From Pyrus communis (lineage: Eukaryota > Streptophyta > Magnoliopsida > Rosales > Rosaceae), in contig NC_084811.1 of NCBI RefSeq assembly GCF_963583255.1, positions 20,789,742 through 20,853,741 of the forward strand: a stretch of DNA of 64,000 nucleotides, written 5' to 3'. Below, piece by piece: positions 34,291-44,677 of the stretch; the first letter of the stretch is position 1; each line of letters starts with the position of its first letter. The notes beneath the pieces were generated by a model. It searched no databases. It saw only the letters and a program-made list of their open reading frames with translations, and was not told the DNA's origin. The position numbers were made by a program, and so were the translations under genes.

Positions 34291-34856
34291 AGTTCGGAAA
34301 TTGCACGCAAAGAACGTTTACTTTCGCAAGGGGAGGTTCATGGGTTTAAATACCAGTGACATCGTTATACTTCGAGCATCTTCCGGTTCTCGATCCTTCC
34401 GGATTATGCCACGTTGGCAATTTCACATTGAATTTTTCCCAATAAGTGTGCTGTGTTCTCGTCATCTTAATGAATTTATGCGGTAGTCAGAAAAAGCTGA
34501 AATGCTTAAGCATAATGGCTAGAAAAGATTGAAAAGTTTCAGTTAATCTTTTGGACTTCTAAAAAAGTGAACTGCCGTGTTTTCGAGAGGATCAGTGGGA
34601 AAAAATTGTTGGTTTTCCATAACAAAGCCAAATCTAGCAGTTGAGTCATAATTGCTTTTATTTTAGTGGAAAATTCTATACAAATATATGTGGATTTATA
34701 TGTGGTGCCATGCAGGAATTCCAAAACCATGGGTGATAACTTACATATCCAAAATTAATGGTTTTGCTTTTTTTTTTTTAAGATTTTGATTTTACTTTCT
34801 TGTTTTGGAGAACCTTTTTTGAGTGATTTGATGCCATTTCCGACGGTGGCAACCTT
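34153..34856. repeat. Duplicated SIP 5' region, left copy (first part)
   Basis: From ACACCACCGCCATTAAAATC onward it matches 39001-39731 closely, including the untranslated exon, a GGGTTTAAATACC site and TTTCCGACGGTGGCAAC. The match is interrupted at the poly-T (34857) of the LINE and resumes at 37991. Confidence 0.85.
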
Positions 34857-35093
34857 TTTTTTTTTTTTTTTTTTTTTTTTTGAAAAAAAGTACGATATTC
34901 ATTGCAAAACAAATTGAATACGTACAAAATGAGAATAGTGTGCATTATAGGCCTCAATAAACTTTGTCGGGACTTTCAACCTGGTCAAAGGAAAAAGAGT
35001 GTCCCGCACAACAAGAGAACCCATCCTCAAATGACAATACATTAAAATTACAAGCTTTCTTCTAGTAAAACATCCTTAATCAAATCAGCCCAT

Positions 35094-35432
35094 TCAAGCA
35101 AGACGATGTGCCGCATAATTTCCACTCATCTGCACATGGTTCAACAACAGCCAAGGAAATGACTTGAGTAAATAACAAAGATCGTTTATTATAGGGCTCA
35201 ACAAAGAGCAATCTTTATCCTGTCCCTTCATGGCAGCCAATGCCAAACTTGAGTCACCTTCAAAAATTATACCCGCACCGCTTGGGTGGAAATCCTGTGC
35301 CAATACCAGAGCTTGACAAGTAGCAAGCAACTCCGCATGGAATGCCGAGCTTTTCCCATCACTTGAGTCTGCTGCTGCTGCTATGAAATCGCCCTCATGA
35401 TCGCACAGCACCACACCAAAACCACCCCTCAA
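35094..35432 (-). pseudogene. LINE ORF2 remnant, RNase H domain
   Basis: GGFGVVLCDHEGDFIAAAA, AFHAELLATCQAL, FEGDSSLALAAM and YAAHRLA mark a plant RVT_3 RNase H with the D/E/D positions in place. It is separated from the zf-RVT part by stop codons between 35433 and 35552. Confidence 0.75.
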
Positions 35433-35552
35433 CTATTGTTTAATCCATGCTCCATCAAAGTTACACTTCACCCAGCCAAGCTCAGGCCTACTCCATCTCT
35501 ATGTAGGACTGTTGGCCTTCTTTGAACCCGACTTGTGCCACTTTTGATATTC

Positions 35553-36221
35553 CTACAACCAACTTTCCGATCGGACCACCAACTCCTGTGGCGACTTCCT
35601 AGCCCCATTCCAAACGACATCATTCCTGTTCTTCCACAACATCCAAGAGATCATCAAACATAGCTCAAACACCAAGGACGAAGAGTAAAGAGCAATGGAT
35701 AATAACCACTGCATGAACTGATGGTCATCGCCATCCTCAAATCTAAACCCCAGGCCACCAAACCAAGCAGGCTTTGCGGAGCTACACTCCCTCAACATAT
35801 GTTCTGTTGACTCCCCCAACAAACCACAAAGCACCCAAAAATTATCCACAATCACTCTCCGCTTAATAAGGTTTGATCTTGTGGGTGGGGCCTCCATACA
35901 TGCCTTCCAGACACAAATCTTAACCTTGCCTGGTACACATGCATTCCACAACTTCCTCCACAGCTTATCTAGTCCATCATCATAAATTGAAGCAGAGAAG
36001 CTCGCACCAACCCTTACAGCAGATATTATTGCCCTAGCCACATGGTAAGCGTTTCTCACAGAAAACTTCTTATGCCTTTCATAATGCCAAGTTCTACGAT
36101 CTGGTACTGTTCGTAAACTTAACAGAAGACGTACGATTTGCTCCACCTCATCGGGAAAGAACAAATATTGAAGCAACCCAATGTGCCATTGCCTTAATTC
36201 TGCAACTATGAGCTTATCCAC
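35553..36221 (-). pseudogene. LINE ORF2 remnant, zf-RVT region
   Basis: Contains NAYHVAR, KLWNACVPGKVKICVWKACM and RECSSAKPAWF, matching the zinc-binding region found after the reverse transcriptase of plant LINE ORF2. The RT fingers and palm that should precede it are not present. Confidence 0.75.
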
Positions 36222-36793
36222 CGTGGCCTCCGCATCTTAGTGAGGAATAGGCGTTGAAGTGCATAAACTGAACGGAGGTTCCTAAGCCCCTGGCAGTTCC
36301 AACTCAAACAACTCATTATGAGGGTTGAGCTCCGTTAACCTTCGGTGATAAATTTGAAGTCTCCATGTTGTTCATGATTCTTCTATGTCCTCTTGATGGT
36401 GCCTCTATATCCAGTCCTTCTCGTACAGGCCATTTCCCAAGCTCCGGTAATGGCAAACATTTGCCCATCTGAGAGTTGGACATAAAACATCCTATTGATA
36501 GTCCATCATTTCTTCTGCCTCTTTGCAGTTTCTTCCTTCTCTTCTACTGTACCTGCTCAATAATTTGCATAAGATTGAAAGGATCCAAACCCATTTCAAA
36601 ATTCCCAACCACCTGGGCCTAGAGACGTCCACCGAAAGCCTGATTGGGAATCGCTTCGGGACCCACAAAGGTCCACCTCATTGAGTAACCATTGGCACAT
36701 CATTCAAGTCAAAGCCAAATAATCACACCCACTAGATTTAACGGAATTATCCTCATTATTATCCACCTCAAGAGCCGTAACCCTAGAGGCCTC

Positions 36794-37803
36794 TTAAAAT
36801 GGAACAATTGCTTGAGAATCAATTATCATATCCTCCAGTTCCATAACAACATTCAAATCAGGCAAAATAAAAGCACCATTCAGGCTCCTGATTTCTCGCT
36901 TCATCCCCTGATCGTCTCCGACCGACACCTCAATTCTGCTCGCCACCTTACTTTCCGTTACCGTCCCTAAAAGCTGACCCACGATGGACACATCATCTTT
37001 TTCCTCCTCAACGTCCATAGACCACCCTGATGAAGGACTCGGACCAATACATATACCCTGTGGTCTACGATAATTAGCATCAAGTACATCGTTTTGGAAC
37101 CACCGACCATAGGGTTTCGAGAGATCATCATCATTCTTCCCCTTATACTGCTCACACTGGTCTTCTATATGCCCAATTAAACCACACAAGAAACATGTAA
37201 TTGGAACCTTTTCATATCGAAGATCAATACTCACCATGGACCCCTTGATAGAGAACAACAAACTTCGACGTAAGGGTTTCGTAATATCAATCACAACACG
37301 AATACGAAGAATCGTCCCCTGAACATCTCCCTTTCGACTTTGATCAATAAGCACATGTTCGCCTATCTGATTCCCAATAAATTGCCCCATATGTCGCGTC
37401 ATGTATGCCAATAGCAAGCCCTTAACTTGGATCCAAAATTCTTGAGTATAAAGAGCAATCTGAGTAGGATGAGCCAAAGTATCAGCCTTTACCATAACCA
37501 ATAGTGCTCCATTATACAACCAAGGACCACCCTTCAGCACCATCGCACTTTCCCGATTGTTATCAAAACCAAACGAAAACAAATCGTCATCCAACTCTAC
37601 AATCGTCACCTTGGCCTTAGGGCGCCAGAGTTGCATCATACGGTGCTTGAACCTTTCTTTGCTAATCGGCTTTCAAGACAACACTTTCCCGACTAGAAAA
37701 TCCTTAGTCATTTTGAATAGAAAGCCTTTCTTGTCATCTATCACCACCACCCTCTACTCCTCTGTTGTAAGCGCCAACCGCGTAGCAAAATTCTCAACCA
37801 TGT
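36794..37803 (-). pseudogene. LINE ORF1 protein (DUF4283 and zinc knuckle)
   Basis: Starts MVENFATRLALT at 37803 with two early stops (after LTTEE and after KVLS). It is then open from 37639: LWRPKAKVTIVELDDDLFSF, VLKGGPWLYNGALLVMV, FWIQVKGLL and the knuckle CFLCGLIGHIEDQC. This is the RNA-binding ORF1 protein of plant L1-like LINEs, broken here by the stops. Confidence 0.75.
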
Positions 37804-37990
37804 CTTCTATAATCCTTTGCACACCTCGCAAGCACCAGTTAAAAACCCAACGACACTTCTCCCCAACCAATTGGAAAGATCGGATCAACATCCACAATAG
37901 TAGACGCCACGAATTAATCAGAATAACCACGAATCCCAGAAATCGGATTGACTTTGACGTTGCTGCCGTAATAAGAAACTGTCGTCGCTT

Positions 37991-38287
37991 TGTTCTTTCG
38001 GAACAATTAACAACATATAATACAGGGACAATGCTTGTGTTCGCCTTATTGGTAAATGTACTTGTCGTTTCATTTATGATTTATGAATATTACAGTTTGA
38101 ACATTATACTCGAAATTGTTCTAAAATTTCAGTAACAAGTAGCATCCGCATGATAAACTATCTAATTGTTTTATATATAAAAATGACTAAAAGATTTCCA
38201 AAATGAATAATTTTTTGCGTATATGATCTTTAGATAAAGGGAAGGATAATGAATGATTCCAATTATAATGTTTGTACATTTAAAATA
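37991..38287. repeat. Duplicated SIP 5' region, left copy (second part)
   Basis: TGTTCTTTCGGAACAATTAA and the next ~295 bp match 39817-40155. With 34153-34856 it forms the left copy of the duplication, split by the LINE. Confidence 0.85.
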
Positions 38288-38732
38288 GGGTAAATTACAC
38301 TTTACCACTTCAGGTTTGGACTCGATTTCAATTCCTTATAACATCTTTAAAACATTTCACTTTCATAACTCAAGTACTATTTTATTTCAATATAATACAT
38401 CCGTTACATTTTCCATCCATTGATCCGTTAAGAGTTGACGTGGCTGCCACGTGGTTGCCAAATTTATGCCATGTGGCAAAAAAAGAATTTTTTATGCATT
38501 AAAATATTATAATATTTACCCTATTATAAAAATTAAAAAATAATAATAATAAAAAAACCATCACCTTCCCCGACCCCTTCCCCTTCCCCTTCCCCTTCCC
38601 CACAGCCCCCCACCCCACCTCGACTTCCATTGCAACCCCCCCACCCAACCCACCTATTACCGGCGACCTCCTCCGTCTCTTTGAATTCGTACTTTCTCTT
38701 AGTAAAAGAACTTGAATTTTGAGAAATTGGAA
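38288..38732. other. Spacer with CCCCTT microsatellite before the Josephin exon
   Basis: GGGTAAATTACACTTTACC at 38288 looks like the end of a dispersed repeat. A (CCCCTT)n-like run is at 38567-38600. The CT-rich, higher-GC stretch 38640-38732 is presumably the leader of the Josephin exon. Confidence 0.4.
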
Positions 38733-38819
38733 ATGGCGACCGACACCAATTCCCAAATCTACCATGAGCGGCAGGAGCTCCAGTTTTGCCTCTTGCACTC
38801 GCTCAACAATCTTTTCCAG
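38733..38819 (+). pseudogene. Exon 1 of a Josephin-type deubiquitinase, stranded
   Basis: ATG at 38733 opens 29 codons ending at CAG|GTACCC: MATDTNSQIYHERQELQF followed by CLLHSLNNLFQ. That is the start of Josephin-like (ataxin-3 family) cysteine proteases, which remove ubiquitin. The catalytic Cys lies in QFCLLH. No further exons follow: 180 bp into the intron the sequence becomes the duplicated SIP 5' region (39001). Exon 1 is therefore cut off from the rest of its gene by the duplication breakpoint. The homologous second exon, expected to begin around an EKDAF-like segment, was not found. Confidence 0.8.
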
Positions 38820-39000
38820 GTACCCTTTTCACAACCCATCTCTCTTTCCCTCTCTTTAATCTACTTTTTGTTTGAATTTTGTTTGTTTGTTTTTTTTTTT
38901 AATTAGGAGAAAGGTAATAGAAGAATACCCACTAATTTTTTAATTTTCTTTCCCTCTCCTAACCCAGCCCAGAATCCAATAATTGGATCAACATAAATCA

Positions 39001-39624
39001 ACACCACCGCCATTAAAATCAACATATTAAGCTCAAACAGTTCCCTACTCACCGAATCTAGAGAGAGAAAGAGAGAGAGAAGCTCGGCAAAACCAAAATC
39101 CAACAAGGAAGTGCGCTTGAATGCAATGCACTAGGTGAGTTTGGAAATTGTACGCAAGAACGTGAACTTTTGCAGGGGGAAGTTGATGGGTTTAAATACC
39201 AGTGACATCGTTATACTTCGAGCATCTTCCGGTCCTCGATCCTTCCGGATTATGCCACGTTGGCAATTTCACATTGGATTTTTCCCAATAAGTGTGCTGT
39301 GTTCTCGTCATCTTAATGAATTTATGCAGCATTCTCTTTAACCACACATTTAGGTGCAAATTAATCCAATTAATGGTGGTTAGAAAAAATTAAAATGCCA
39401 CCGTAAATCTTTTCGGTCTCTAAAAAAATTAACTGCCTTGTTTTTGAGAGGATCAGTCAGAAAAAATTGTTTGGTTTTCATGTTTCCATAACAAAGCCAA
39501 ATCTAGCAGTTGAGTCATCATTGTTTTTATTTAGTGGATATTTCTATATAAATATATGTGGTGCCATGTAAGAATTCCAACACCATGGGTGATAACTTAC
39601 ATATCCAAAATTAATGATTTTACT

Positions 39625-39663
<39 letters not shown>

Positions 39664-40155
39664 TAATTTTACTTTCTTATTTTGGAGAACCTTTCTTTTG
39701 AGTGATTTTATGCCATTTCCGACGGTGGCAACTACTTCGCCATTGCGATAAGGAAAAGTTAATACATTTATCACTCATATGAACTGTTTGCCCACAAATA
39801 TAGGGCCATCTCACTCTGTTCTCTTGGAACAATTAACAACATATAATACAGGGATAATGTTTGTACCAAAGAAAAAAAAATTATAATAAATACAGGGATA
39901 ATGCTTGTGTTCTCCTTATTAGTAAATGTATTTGTCCCCTCATTTATGATTTATGAACATTACAGTCTGAACATTATATTTGAAATTTTCTATAGTTTTA
40001 ATAAAAAGTAGCATCTGCGTGATAAACCATCAAATTGTTTTATATATAAAAATGACTAAAAGATTTATAAAATGAATAATTTTTTGCATATATGATCTTT
40101 AAATAAAGGTAAAGAGAATCAATGATTCCAATTATAATGTTTGTACATTAAAAAT
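39001..40155. repeat. Duplicated SIP 5' region, right copy (LINE-free)
   Basis: Matches 34153-34856 (offset 4848) and 37991-38287 (offset 1826). It carries the untranslated exon and promoter of the SIP-type gene but no coding exons. Between the two matched parts lie about 85 bp (39732-39816) that mark the pre-insertion site of the LINE. A 30-base T run is near 39630. Confidence 0.85.
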
Positions 40156-40213
40156 ATGTTAACTGTCAGTAGGAGGACAAGCAATTGACGCATGAAGGGA
40201 ACACAAGCATTAT

Positions 40214-42546
40214 TGATAGAATTTTTACCGTCTATGCAAATAGGGGTAAAATCACATGAAATACTTGCAAGAATACAATGATGTTGTAGTATAGATACTT
40301 ATGCAAGGTCGTTGTCCTCAAGGAATATTTTAATAATTTATGTAAAAACAATTCCTAATTAACTACTTAGAATTAAAACTTGAGAAAAGAGATTTTGAAA
40401 TTGGGTAATATTAAAAACGAATTTTAATTAAAAACTAATATGATAAAAGAAAAGAGTTTTAAATACCAATTTATAAAAGTACTCGGGTTCCACCATCACC
40501 TAGCAATCCTATGAATTTCTACCAATTACTTATGATCTACACATGCCACTTTGAAGGTTAGGTTTTCGTAATATATATTCTCCTTGTGATATTCAAGTAA
40601 GAACGTTATCCGTCTATGATATTCAGATCAAATATGAACATGCAAGACTCATTAAGTTTTATGAAAACCTTTTGTAAAACCATGCAACCCCTAAGAGCGT
40701 GATATTAGCCTTAAGTGAAATTACAATTATCAATCAGAAGAAGCAATACTCAATCCTCCGGTGATATTCCGACCGAATTGCATCTGATTACTTATCTAAA
40801 CATCTTAATGTTGGCCAGTCATCAAGACAATTAGATTGTTTAAAACAGTGACCAATAATTCAAAGCGTGCATGTAATCAATCATAAGCAATTAAATAAAA
40901 AAATTACACATTCATGCTAAGGCTCAAGGCTTCGCCCTAGCAAATGGAAATTAGTTACTCATATTTATAATTGAAATCATAGAAAATATTATTAAGAAAA
41001 GGATTGAAAACACCTTAAAATAGAAAATCTCCAAGAACCCTAGCAATTACTCTCTGTCTCCAAAGTTGCATAAAAGAAAGCGTACTCAAGACTAAGAACG
41101 GCATAGCAATATATCTTTGCTATGCCATCGCACAAACCCTAAAACAAAGTCTTTTATTCTAACTATGAAACTAAATAATAATAAAATAACTTAGAAAATA
41201 AAGTCCTAATTAAGCTAGTAGAATCTACCAAGTACTTGTCCAGCCACGTTTTAGCCTAAGATATTGTTGACCCTAAAAATTACAAAGCCTACGTGGTGCG
41301 CAGGCCGAGTAACTAATGAGCTAACTACGTCCTTCGGTCGAATGCGGGGCGTGCCAACTCGTCGGCCGAGCTCGGCCGAGGAGTAAAATTTGTTGATGTT
41401 GCGTTGAGCGCGTCGGTGACTTCTCTATCTTGCGACTGCGGCCGAGGAAGGAACAAATCTCAGCCTTTGGATTCTCGAGCCTGAAGACAAGGCTGCTAGT
41501 TCTACGAAGTTCAATATCAAATTCGGCTCTCAAGGTGCCGAATGTAGTAACCTGGTAACACCTCACTTCGCCGGGAAGGCTAATGAGATGACCTCTGCCA
41601 ATAAGGATTTGAAAATCCTTCTCGACCGAGACTTGGATAGATAACCAGTCGGCCTCGACGCAGTGCTGTTTATCCAAACTGAAGGTGCTTCGGGAACGGC
41701 TGATTCTACGGCAACAGTGCTGTTTATCCAAACTGAAGATGTTCGCCGGTTGCCTTCACAGTGCTGTTTATCCAAACTGAAGATGTGTCGGCGGAAAAAA
41801 AGAAAATAAAAAATCTCAAGATGTTTGAGAGGTTTTGCGCAGGGCAGTTGGGTGTTGAATTCGAGGTCCCCTCTATGGTGTTCGCAGCCTTGTATTTATA
41901 GAAGCAGATGTGTGGTGCGGCTTCACTTGTGTAGAATTTGATTTTAATTCAAACTCATCAGCTAGAGTCTAGGTCAAAGACTTCTCAAGGTAAGCAACAA
42001 CCTATCTTTTAGATATCATTTATCTTTAAACGATCCGCTGGATATAGCCAATATTAGGCTTAGATAATCCAATATATATTAAGAGATAATATTATGATTA
42101 AAACCACAATATTATTCCTTAATAATAATTGAAAATTATCTCAACCACTTTATCATCCAACAGTCTAGAACTTTACTCATCTAACGGCCTTGATTGTATG
42201 GGCCGATAGCGTAAATTTAGGTCCAAACAGATATCCTCCAAATCTGGCCCATAATAGCTTATTTTGAAGATCGGGATGTTCTGAACACATCGCCCCTTTA
42301 TTTTATTGCCAGAAAATCACCGCTAGGTAGAAAAATATGATATTTTGATACGATCAAGCTAAGTAACTCACGAACGTCCTCCAACTGGAATTACTCCAAA
42401 ATTCATCCGTTTGACCACATTTTGCTCCAGAGGAAGTCGAAAGTCCTATTTTGAAAATACAATTCAAAGTATCAAAATTCTTCCAAAATATTAATCAAAA
42501 TATACTAAGAATAGGGTTAAATATATAATATAAAATCTACTCATCA
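40214..42546 (-). mobile_element. Solo LTR, 2333 bp, with 5-bp TSD ATTAT
   Basis: On the minus strand it begins TGATGAGTAGATTTTATA at 42546 and ends TTCTATCA at 40214. ATTAT lies directly outside both ends (40209-40213 and 42547-42551). A CTATAAATACAAGG promoter-like site is at about 41890-41903 on the minus strand. No internal region or second LTR was seen, so it is best read as a solo LTR left by LTR-LTR recombination. ORFs at 41321-41775 have no domain. Confidence 0.8.
41655..41790. repeat. Short direct repeats in the solo LTR
   Basis: CAGTGCTGTTTATCCAAACT occurs three times (41660, 41715, 41759), at spacings of about 55 and 44 bp. Confidence 0.8.
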
Positions 42547-42551
42547 ATTAT

Positions 42552-43633
42552 AATACAATATAGTGCTTTTAAATAAACTTGATTAGATTTGGAACACCAA
42601 TTGTTGGAATTTTAATTGAGTATTTCAAAATACAACTCATAAGCCAAAGCTTCATTAGTGATGTTAATATCATTCTTAATGATTTCTTAATCTCAATTTT
42701 AGATTTGTTTGCAAACCAAAACGAATAACAAAAGTAAAATGCTAAAGGGTTATAACTTTCATCTCACTGTCCTCTCCTCTCTTGATTTCTTGTACTCTCT
42801 CAAATGCTACTATAAGTTTCATCTCTTATATACCAAATGAAATAATCAAGTTGTTTGCTCAATCCAAGTATTGCGAGTGTATACTTACAAAGATCATAGG
42901 TTGTTGTATCGTGGACGACAGGATGCTATAACCTGCTAGAACAAGACATAGTCTCCGAGGGACAAAATCTACTCTTAAAGGCAGTGATTACACGCCTCAA
43001 CCTAAAATCTTGCTCTCATCAAGAATCGACGGAGATTTCTACTCTACAAAAGATGATTATTTTATCTTATTTGATTTATTTTGTTTAATAAGTTGTGGTG
43101 ATAACTTATGATATACTAATATTATTTTCATGTGATTTGTTAGCATCCATATCATCGACTTTTCCAATAATCTTTAGAGTAGATTTTAGTTGCTACTAAA
43201 ATTACATCTACAATGGTTAAATTCAACAATGTAGGTTTGATTGAAACGCAGAAAGTGATAGACATGGACAGCAGTCGGGCTGATTGGGTCCAATTTGTTC
43301 CACATCCCATTACGTTTAAGCATAAGATTATCGGTGAGACATTTCCTTTATAAAATTGTTTCTAATCGTCCATTGTGTGGGCAACGTTTGTGCTTTTTGC
43401 TTTTTAAGGAGGCTATTAACTGCGAAACAGTAATTGTGGTAGTAAAATTTTACTGTCTTCAATTTTGACGAAATTGTACCTATAAAATAGTTAACACCTT
43501 TGATTAAATACCAAAGTCTCACACGTCTACAAAGTGAGGATCAATCATGGGTGTACACATTATGCCACGTATGTACCAAGAATGAAAGGATGGACACTGG
43601 CCTGATCACAAAACCAACCACGAATAAGGTATT
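42552..43633. other. Intergenic DNA with possible LTR scrap and exon-like stretch
   Basis: TGTTGGAATTTTAATTGAG at 42602 resembles a copia LTR start, but no end was found. 43233-43332 reads, after an AG and before GTGAG, as an open LIETQKVIDMDSSRADWVQF segment. I do not recognise it. Confidence 0.3.
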
Positions 43634-43873
43634 TGTAGACATTGAAATTTCGGTGAAATAAATGTTGACCAATAATTCAAATTTCAACGCTCACATGTCA
43701 CATAAATTTTACATGTAGCATGTGACTCAACGAAAAATCGAAAAGAGTCGAAAAATCATCAAACAGGACACGTGTCAACACCTAGCAGAAACGATTTATT
43801 TCATCTAAATATTATATTCAAAATTAGGCCTTGAAAAATTCTATAAATAGAAGCCATTTCATTCATTTCAAAG
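43634..43873 (+). mobile_element. Partial LTR of a gypsy-like element, cut by the assembly gap
   Basis: Begins TGTAGACATTGAAATTTCGG, nearly the same start as the LTRs at 7029 and 2777 (minus strand), and continues GTGAAATAAATGTTGACCA as they do. CTATAAATAGAAGCC at 43840 is a TATA site. No polypurine tract precedes it, so it is a 5' or solo LTR. The rest is hidden in the N run. Confidence 0.65.
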
Positions 43874-44073
43874 NNNNNNNNNNNNNNNNNNNNNNNNNNN
43901 NNNNNNNNNNNNNNNNNNNNNNNNNNNNNNNNNNNNNNNNNNNNNNNNNNNNNNNNNNNNNNNNNNNNNNNNNNNNNNNNNNNNNNNNNNNNNNNNNNNN
44001 NNNNNNNNNNNNNNNNNNNNNNNNNNNNNNNNNNNNNNNNNNNNNNNNNNNNNNNNNNNNNNNNNNNNNNNNN
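43874..44073. other. Assembly gap (200 N)
   Basis: A run of exactly 200 N, probably a placeholder of unknown true length. ORFs drawn across it are artefacts. Confidence 0.99.
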
Positions 44074-44677
44074 TTGTATTTGTGGTACTTATGTTAAGTA
44101 GACTCTTATGAGTGCTGAGAGTTGGTTGACAAGGAAAAGTTCCAAATGCATATGTTTGTTTTCTAAACATGGACAACTTATTGGATATCTATCTGAGGTG
44201 CTAGAGCACCGCATTCATAGGTCGACAGTGGTCAATATTGTTTTCTAAATTAGAATGTGTGCTTTAGCAGCTTGGAAACTCGCCACGAATACAAAAAAAT
44301 GGTATGCATTATACTGTGAATGACATGGTCGTTGCCAATTTTTGTTGCTACAAATTTCAGATTAAAGTTGAGATTGATCAATCATACACATGTTTTGGTT
44401 TATTCCTTTTGTCATGCTTCAATTTTCAGTTGGTAGAAGCAAAAGTTTTGGGTGCAATGGAAAATGATTGTTGGTGTTCATGTTTTACACTCGTGTTTTG
44501 TTATGAGTTAAGGAGTTTGTGCTTTGTTAGGGTCAAGTAAGATGAGAAATATGTTTGTGCTGCCAGCTATGGTTTGCAATTTATATTTAAATGTAATATA
44601 GAGAATAAGCACTGGATTTGGCATGTTGACTTCAATGAATAAGCATTGATTTTTTTCTAATTGTGCAACTGTCGCAG
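44074..44677. other. Unassigned DNA between the gap and CACTA copy B
   Basis: A 78-codon ORF at 44304-44540 (+) has no recognisable domain. The stretch probably belongs to the upstream part or intron of the CACTA copy B gene. Confidence 0.3.

Larger units (their letters stand above)
34857..37990 (-). mobile_element. Internally deleted LINE, inserted in the left SIP-promoter copy
   Basis: A plant L1-type LINE on the minus strand. The 3' poly-A tail is the T run at 34857-34880, and the 5' end is about 37990. ORF1 (DUF4283 plus a CX2CX4HX4C-type knuckle) is directly followed by the C-terminal part of ORF2 (zf-RVT and RNase H). The endonuclease and almost all of the reverse transcriptase are absent: only about 570 bp separates 36794 from 36221. 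The matching empty site is at 39732-39816, where about 85 bp are present that the LINE copy lacks. Confidence 0.8.

Noticed and set aside
34370..34400. Heat-shock-element-like TTC/GAA pattern upstream of the SIP-type gene
   Set aside because: The units are not in regular 5-bp phase. Conserved in the duplicate, but the whole region is, so it proves nothing.
37557..38135. 192-codon plus-strand ORF
   Set aside because: Runs antisense to LINE ORF1 and across the LINE 5' junction. No domain.
42602..43000. Possible copia LTR starting TGTTGGAATTTT
   Set aside because: No matching 3' end, PBS or TSD could be found.
43831..44176. ORFs spanning the N run
   Set aside because: Artefacts of translating N bases.
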